Origin: Papilionanthe hookeriana x Papilionanthe teres
Taxonomy: Eukaryota > Streptophyta > Magnoliopsida > Asparagales > Orchidaceae
Direction: 5' to 3'
Length of the DNA: 64,000 nt
Assembly (NCBI GenBank): GCA_022702705.1
Contig: CM040428.1
Coordinates: 110,688,022-110,752,021 of the forward strand
In this document: positions 57,326 through 64,000 of the stretch, piece by piece
Numbering within the stretch: position 1 is the first letter of the stretch
How the letters are laid out: every line of letters begins with the position of its first letter
Notes under the pieces: generated by a model
Databases searched by the model: none
What the model saw: only the letters and a program-made list of their open reading frames with translations
Told to the model about the DNA's origin: nothing
Made by a program: the position numbers and the translations under genes

Positions 57326-57999
57326 AGTAAGAAATGAAAAATTGAAGCCTTTGAAACTGTTGCATTAAGTGAATAACGTAGTGCAATAATTCAAAATAAA
57401 TTACCTTAGAAACATAAAGATCCTGGAAGTTTTACTATACCTTGTGCTATTGGAGAAAAAGTTTGTGGAAAAGCTTTATGTGATTTAGGAGCTAGTATTA
57501 ATCTCATGCCATTTTCTATTTATAGAAGGTTGAATTTAGGAGAGATTACTCCCACCACTGTAACCCTTCAGTTAGCTGATAGATCTATCACTTACCCTAA
57601 AGGAGTTATAGAGGATGTACTTGTTAAAGTAGATAAATTTATCTTCGCTGTGTATTTCAATGTACTTGATATGGAAGAAGATAAAGAAATACCAATTATT
57701 TTAGGGAGACCTTTTCTAGCTAACGGACGAGCTATGATTGATGTGCAAAAGGAGAATTAACTATGAGAGTTAATGATCAAGAGAATAAATTCAATGTTCT
57801 TAAATCGATGAAGTACCCTGACAAAGAAAAATGCTATCGAATGGATATTTTTGAGTTTATAATTGAAAAACACTATCTAGAAAAATGTAAAATCATTCCT
57901 GAAGAAGTAATTAAATTTTTAACTGATGAAAATGAAGAACTAAAAGAAGAAGAATTATTTAAAGAAACTCATTATATTAAAGATAACTGGGAAACTTGA
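57326..57999 (+). pseudogene. Protease and linker of element B
   Basis: GKALCDLGASINLMPFSIYR keeps the D-x-G protease site (about 57,466-57,520), followed by TLQLADRSITYPKGVIEDVL, IPIILGRPFLANGRAMIDVQ and a break at 57,758. The frame 57763-57999 is an acidic/basic linker to RT. Stops occur upstream at about 57,324, 57,375 and 57,408. Confidence 0.85.
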
Positions 58000-59524
58000 C
58001 ACATAACTCAAAATGATATACTTTTACCCTCAATTAAAAAATCCCCTGAACTGGAATTAAAAATGTTACCTTCACATTTAAAGTTTGCATTTCTTGGAAA
58101 TTCATTAACTTTACCAGTTATTATTTCTTCTAAACTAAGCTTAGTTCAAGAAGAAAAATTAATAGGAGTGTTAAAGAAATATAAAAAAGCTTTTGGTTAG
58201 ACTATTGCTGATATAAGAGGAATAAGACCTTCCATCTGTATGCATATAATTTTAATGGAAGAAAATTTTAAACCTACTATTGAACCGCAAAGAAGATTAA
58301 ATCCTATCATGAAAGAGGTTGTTAAAAAAGAAATTTTAAAATGGTCAGATATGGAATTATTTATCCTATTTTGGATAGCCAATAGGTAAGTCCTACTCAT
58401 TGTGTTCCGAAGAAAGGAGGAGTAACTGTCACTGTCAATGATAAAAATAAACTAATTCCAACAAGACAAGTTACTGGATGGCAAATTTCCATTGATTATC
58501 GGAAGTTAAATGACGCCACTAGAAAGGATCATTTTCCTTTACCTTTCTTGGATTAAACGCTTGACAAATTACACTGACACTCATATTTCGTTTTCTGGAT
58601 GGATATTCTCAGTTATCATCGATTACTTATCGCTCCTGAGGACCAAGAGAAAACAATATTTACAAGTCCTTATGGAACATTTGCCTTAAGAATAATGCCT
58701 TTTGGTTTATGTAATGCACCTGCAACTTTTCAAAGATGTATGATGTCAATATTTTTTGATTTGATTGACAAAGAAATTGAAGTATTCATGGACGATTTTT
58801 CAGTTTTTGGAAATTCTTTTGAGTCTTGTTTGGAAAATATTTCCAAAGTTCTGAAAAGATGTGAACAAACAAATTTAGTTCTTAACTGGGAAAAATGTAA
58901 ATTTATGGTCACAGAAGGCATTGTACTTGGTCATAAAGTTTCACAAAAAGGGATGGAAGTTGATCAAGCAAAAGTAAAGATTATTGTTGAACTGCAACCC
59001 TCTACTACTGTTACTAATGTGAGAAGTTTTCTGGGCCATGTTAGATTTTATAGAAGATATATAAAGGATTTTTCTAAAATTACTAAACCTCTTTGTCATT
59101 TATTGGAAAAAGAAGCTAAATTTGAATTTAATGAAGACTGTGTTAATGCTTTCAATATTTTAAAAGAAAAATTAATAACTGCACCTATAATTATTGCACC
59201 TAATTGGAATAAACCTTTTGAATTAATGTGCGATGCAAGTGATTTTGCAATTGGAGCTATATTGGGAAAAAAATATGAGAAATTTTCAAAGTTATATATT
59301 ATGCTAATAAAACTCTTACTGAAACTAAAAGAAATTAAACTACTACTGAGAAAGAGCTTTTAGCTATAGTATATGCCTTTGATAAATTTAGATCTTATCT
59401 TCTTGGAACCAAATGCATAGTTCATACTGATCATTCCGCTATTAAATATTTAATGTTGAAAAAAGATGCTAAACCTAGACTGATAAGATGGGTTTTACTT
59501 CTATAAGAATTTGATTTTTAAATA
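58000..59524 (+). pseudogene. Reverse transcriptase and RNase H of element B
   Basis: The early RT is broken (stops at 57,998, 58,199 and 58,555), with NPQRRLNPIMKEVVKKEILK and TRQVTGWQISIDYRKLNDAT readable. The frame 58599-59363 covers FTSPYGTFALRIMPFGLCNA, VFMDDFSVFGNSF (FMDD at 58785-58796), LNWEKCKFMVTEGIVLGHKV, RFYRRYIKDFSKITKPLC and ELMCDASDFAIGAIL. RNase H continues in other frames (ELLAIVYAFDKFRSYLL, HTDHSAIKYLM). Confidence 0.88.
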
Positions 59525-60172
59525 GTGGATAGAAAAGGAACGGACAACCAAATTGCTGATCATTTATTTAGAATTAAGAATGATGTTATTACTGAAGAAA
59601 ATATAAATGAGAAATTTTCTGATGAACATTTGTATGTTATTCAAGGATGCCAAACACCTTGGTATGCAGATGTAGTTAACTATTTAGTTAGCAATATTTT
59701 ACCTTATGGATTGGATAACAAATTTATTAAGAAGTTTAAAAATGATGCTAAATCTTATATTTGGGAAGATCCTCATTTATTTAAATTAGGAAGAGATTCT
59801 GTAATTTGTAGATGCGTACCTTATGAAGAAACTTATGCTATTATTCAAAAATGTCATGATTCCAAATTTGGAGGACACTTTGGAGTAGATAAAACTGCAT
59901 TTAAAATTTTAAATTCAAGATTTTATTGGCCTATCTTATTTAAAGATGTGAGACATTATGTGGAAACATGTGATCGATGTCAAAGGATGGGAAATATATC
60001 CAAGAAAGATGAAATACCGTTAAAATATATATTGGAAGTTGAAATTTTTGATATATGGGGTTTAGACTTTATGGCACCATTTGTACCATCATCTGGAAAG
60101 ATTTATATTTTTTTAGTGGTTGATTACGTTTCAAAGTGGATTGAAGCTGTAGCTTTACCTAGCTTTACTTAA
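59525..60172 (+). pseudogene. RNase H end and integrase N-terminal half of element B, truncated
   Basis: A clean 215-codon frame with DRKGTDNQIADHLFRI, then the HHCC finger (CHDSKFGGHFGVDKTAFKI and CDRCQRMGN, complete) and the core start DIWGLDFMAPFVPS with the first catalytic Asp and DYVSKWIEAVALPS. The rest of the core is missing: at 60,172 the sequence switches to C-type gag. Confidence 0.9.
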
Positions 60173-61868
60173 CTGTAGCTTCACTTAGATCAATCATCGA
60201 TGCTACTGCTGGTGGACCATTAATGTCTAAAACATTTTCTGTTGCTTATGCTTTAATTGAAGAAATGGCTACTAATAATTTTAAATGGGCTGCTGAAAGG
60301 TTAAATCCTAAAAAGGTAGCCAGTGTTTATGAAAATGATGCTTTTATAATGTTAGAAAATCAATTTGTTATTGTATCAAGGAAGATAGACCAATTTAGGA
60401 TGAGTTTTTCTCATTCAAATCTCATGATTGAAGAAAATTCATTACGCCAAATGGTTGATTCTTATTCTTCACCAGAAACTGTGAATGCCATAAGTAAACC
60501 TAACAACCCATATTCCAATTATTATAACCCAGGTTGGAAGAATCATCCAAATTTTAACTAGAATAACAATAATCAGGGTGGTGTTAATCAACAATGGGGG
60601 AACACCTAAGTAAACCCATTTGGGAATTGGAACAACCAAGGTAATAATAATAATAGATCAACTTATCCTTCAGGTTATAACAACACTTTACAAAATAATT
60701 AGTAGAAGTTGTCTATGGAAGAAGTAGTATCACATATGGGAAATCAATTACAAATTCAAGGAGCAACCATCAGAAATATTGATAATCAATTTGGACAAAT
60801 TGCAAATGCCTTAAGTAATAGATCCCAAGGAATGCTTCCAAGTAATACTGAAGTGAATCCAAGAGAAAAGAATAAAGAATAAGTAAGAGCAATTCAACTG
60901 AGAAGTGGAAAAGAATTGGAAGGTAGAGTTCAAAAAGAAACTGAAGTAGAGAAAGAAGAGATTGAAAGACCTAAAGAGGACGCTCTCCATTTCCTCATAG
61001 ACATTGTCAACAAAAGTAGGATATGCAATTTTCAAAATTCTTGGAGATTTAAAGAAGCTTACCATTAATATTCCATTTGCTGAAGCCCTAGAAAAAATGC
61101 CAAGCTAAGAAAAATTTATGAAGGATATTCTTAATAAAAGATGAAGTTTGAAGAAAATGAGACTGTTTCACTTAGTGAGGAGTGCAGTGCGATAATTCAG
61201 AAAAAGCTTCCTGAAAAACATAAAGATCCTGGTAGTTTCACAATTCAATGTGCAATCGGAGAAAGATTCTGTGGAAAAGCCTTATATGATTTGGGTGCAA
61301 GAATTTACCTTATGCCTCTATCAATATTCAAAAGACTGGGACTAGGACAAGTAACCCCAACTACTATAACTCTGTAATTAGCAGATCGTTCGATAACATA
61401 TCCTAAAGGAGTTATAGAAGATGTTTTGGTAAAAGTAGATCAATTTATTTTTCCTGTGGATTTCATTGTATTAGATATGGAGGAAGATAAAGAGATACCC
61501 ATAATTTTGGGGAGACCTTTTCTAGCTACAGGCAGAGCCATGATAGATGTACAAAAAAGGCAATTAACAATGAGGGTTAATTATCAGACTGTTACATTTA
61601 ATATTTCAAAATCGATGAAATATCCTTCTAGAGGTAAAGAAGATGAGTGTTATAGGATGGATGTTATTGAGTATTTAAGTGAATGTCATTTCAAATCAAC
61701 TTATGAAGAGAAAGCTGAAAGAGAAAATTGGAATATGAGCAAGAAGAGGAGTTATTTGATTCTGAAGATTTTCAGGAGGAAGATTTAAAGTATGTTCATG
61801 AAAGTTTTGAATTGTTGGATATGACTAAAAAGATGAATCTTATGGTCCATCAATTTAAAGTATGTTTA
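60173..61868 (+). pseudogene. Second copy of element C gag-protease segment
   Basis: From 60184 (cttagatcaatcatcgatgc) this repeats C from 50631. The gag frame 60223-60561 (SKTFSVAYALIEEMATNNFK) is followed by the Asn-rich tail, LRSGKELEGRVQKETEV, protease with LYDLGARIYLMP (61,270-61,320) and the frame 61426-61788. Relative to the first copy about 60 bp is missing near 60,985, and the homology ends near 61,850. Some stops differ: the codon at about 51,855 is TAA in the first copy but CAA here. Confidence 0.88.
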
Positions 61869-63606
61869 TGGAAATGGTGATGGAAAAATGTTCAAGAAGG
61901 AAAAAAAGTGAAAAAGGAGCAAAAAGGAGGAAAAAGGAGCAAAAGTGGAGCCAAAATGCAAAATTGTCAAAATTATTGGTCTGGCGCCTAGGCACCAAAA
62001 TCTAACGCCTAAATGCCAAGTCGATACAGGATCTGTCAAGATTTTTGATGACTTCTGGACGGTTATTTTGACTGTGTTAGCGGTTATTAGACCTTCTAGA
62101 AGACTGGCAGTTGTTCCTGGTTTATAGCACATGTGATACAATGTATTTGGACGCTTGGAAACGGTTTTAATCGCGAAGTGGTGCGATCCAAAGTGAAGAG
62201 GTGCGAAGAACTGGACGCAGAGTCCGGCGCCTAAGCGCTAGATTCCGACGCCTAGGCGCCATATTCTTACGCCTAGGCGCCAGATTCCGACGCCTAGGTG
62301 CCAAACACACCTTCTAGAAGATTCATTGAATGTGGATACATTTTGAAGAGGTGCCTTGAGGCAACCCTTGAAGCCTATAAATAGGAGGGTACTCCTTCAG
62401 AAAAAATTGGCCCCCCTATCTAGAGCCCCATCTAGAGAGAGATTTAGAGAGATACTTTAGGGCCACATTTTTACTATCCTTCATAAATTAGTTAGTTATT
62501 TTATTTATTGTTTGTATTGAGAGTTTAAAGAGTTGGTGCTTTTGAAGTTTATTTGCTTTGGAGTCAGATGAATTCAGAGGTTCAGTAGGAGAAACACTTG
62601 AGATAAGTATTTGTAATTTTATTCAAAGTTTCATTATCATGTTTTGTTGTTTAAATTCAATGTGTTCTGAGTAGTTAGTTTACTTTCTTCTTTCAATTAT
62701 GAAAAGAAAAATAAGATAATATAAAATTCATTGGAGAATTAAAAACTATATATATTTTAAAACATTGTGATGATATTAATACCGGATCTTAATTTACTAT
62801 TTAAATTGGCCATTTAAATTGTTAAAATCTGTTGAAGTGTTTTGATACCTAGAAGGAGATGAAGTCTTAACTAGTAGATATCACATGAATCCTTGGGTAG
62901 TCCAAGGCCTTGTGCGTGTTATTCAACATGAAGTGCAAATAAATAGGAAGATATTATAAAATTGGCGTAGAATTGATAAGTTTTTAGAGTGACAGACTAA
63001 ATTCTTGTGATTTGGTTTATAGAGAAGGAAAGGGTCACTAGTAGGGCCCACCATAGCCACCCTTGGACATCTAGTAGTGTGAGTCTAGATTAACTCATTC
63101 TACTAACAATACATCCGGACCTGATCTATAGGCTAGCCAATGTTCGTTACACCTGGATCAAAGGGTAAAGAATATAAATGCTTCTATTTGGCTCAATACC
63201 ATAAATTTATATTCTCCACAAATATTATCATTATCGTAGAAAATCTTGGATTAATTGAAAGGAAGAAAGTTGTTTTCTTATTGCTATTTACATAAATCAT
63301 TTCATTACTTGCTTTATTATTGCATCTAGTAAATTAAAAATATCAAATTTATAACTATAAAAGAAATACTTAAAAATAAAATGAAAATATTTAAAAATTC
63401 ATAACTCACTCCTCGTGGGATCGATACTGGAGTCTTTGTTTCAAAGCCCTATATTACTTGATATGATACGTATACTTGCGTAGTACCCCTAGTGTGTAAA
63501 ATATTTTTGTTAAAATTATATTTATATACACTAGCCGCTATTATTATCTATTACATATATTTGAAAGCATTAATTATTATATTTGTCATCAGCGAATTGC
63601 GGGTCA
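61869..63606 (+). repeat. B-type LTR, second copy, lacking its first ~90 bp
   Basis: Homology to B's LTR starts at about 53,660 (ggtgatggaaaaatgttcaa), so the LTR start and the C/B junction are deleted. It ends gcgggtca at 63,606. GC palindrome blocks lie at 61,981-62,020 (two units) and 62,222-62,308 (four units, against three in the first copy). Confidence 0.85.
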
Positions 63607-63758
63607 AGTTTTTGGCACCCTTGCCGGGGATTGAATTTTTAGTACTCATATATTTTGTGTGGGTCAAGTTTTTGGCGCCGTTGCCGGGGATTGAATTTTT
63701 ACTATGCATATATTTAGCGTGGGTCAAGTTTTTGGAGCCGTTGCTCGGGGAGGAGCAG
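63601..63758 (+). repeat. Three 60-bp primer-site repeats, second copy
   Basis: Primer-site copies start at 63613, 63673 and 63733, matching those at 55379, 55439 and 55499. The middle one is again the exact tRNA-Asp complement. Confidence 0.92.
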
Positions 63759-64000
63759 AGGTAAATTTTTAGATTTTAAATATTTTTATTTTACTTTATT
63801 CATTTTCTTTAATTGTCAAAAATATAAAATACAAAAAAAAATAATAAAATATATAAAATAAAATAAAAAATTTTACTAATAAGTAGAGATTTTATTTCTT
63901 ACTAATTTAATTTTTATTCGTAGTGCTGTATCTGAATGATTATTACCTTTAGATTCTGAATTAGAAAGAACTGTTAAAAGAATTAAAAATGAAAAACAAA
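63759..64000 (+). other. 5' leader after the second B-type LTR, runs off the window
   Basis: Matches 55,526-55,766 (gaattagaaagaactgttaa). The gag start would fall just beyond the window end. Confidence 0.7.

Larger units (their letters stand above)
53571..60172 (+). mobile_element. Athila-type element B (5' LTR to integrase), truncated
   Basis: Inserted in C's RNase H. It has a complete LTR, three tandem primer-site repeats, gag, protease, RT, RNase H and the integrase start. It ends abruptly at about 60,172 where C-type gag sequence begins. The second ORF and 3' LTR are absent in the window. Confidence 0.88.

Noticed and set aside
1..64000. A host plant gene, tRNA, rRNA or microRNA gene
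   Set aside because: Every recognisable coding motif belongs to retrotransposons. tRNA-like words are primer binding sites only 18 bases long, without tRNA bodies.

Overview
The window is intergenic heterochromatin of a seed plant with a large, repeat-rich genome. I found no host gene, rRNA, tRNA or CRISPR. Nearly every base belongs to LTR retrotransposons inserted into one another. The plant assignment rests on Athila-type and Tat/Ogre-type Ty3/gypsy elements, a Ty1/copia element, and primer binding sites matching plant tRNA-Asp and tRNA-Arg 3' ends.

Nested layout. The oldest visible layer is a minus-strand Ty1/copia element (here 'D'), seen only at 3650-4433 (LTR edge, RNase H, RT end) and 47778-47948 (RT). 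Three Athila-type elements sit in D. 'B0' (plus strand, 1-3649) is the 3' end of an element lying in D's LTR. 'A' (minus strand, 4434-47777) is inserted in D's RT with a perfect 5-bp duplication GGTAG. 'C' (plus strand, from 47949) is also in D's RT. A carries two further insertions: a solo LTR 'S' in gag (43701-45507, duplication GCTAA) and a giant Tat/Ogre-type element 'T' (minus strand, 8629-36254, duplication ACGTT) in its second ORF. C is interrupted in RT/RNase H by Athila-type 'B' (from 53571). A C-gag-to-B segment is repeated from 60184 to the window end, which looks like a tandem duplication of about 9.55 kb whose second copy has lost about 1.3 kb.

Element T is the most interesting object. 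It is 27.6 kb long with LTRs of about 7.4 kb, a tRNA-Arg-type primer site, gag, protease, RT, two RNase H domains (the second is the extra domain typical of the Tat lineage) and integrase. Its 3' untranslated region holds a 13-unit array of 82-84 bp repeats. Between integrase and that array lies a decayed but unmistakable AlkB-type 2-oxoglutarate/Fe(II) dioxygenase gene, closest by eye to plant ALKBH9/ALKBH10 RNA demethylases. A retrotransposon carrying a captured RNA (m6A-type) demethylase is my leading candidate for an undescribed system.

A second theme is the LTR/internal boundary of the Athila-type elements. Primer binding sites are duplicated or triplicated there, and in A the target-site duplications show that one copy now lies inside the LTR. 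A third theme is GC-rich palindromic blocks in the U3 part of AT-rich LTRs. Their copy number varies between LTR copies, and in A the same block also occurs upstream of each of two tandem second ORFs.

All coding regions carry stops or frameshifts, so none is likely to work as it stands. Judging by eye, T's LTRs differ by about 2-3% and A's by about 7%, which agrees with T being younger than its host A.
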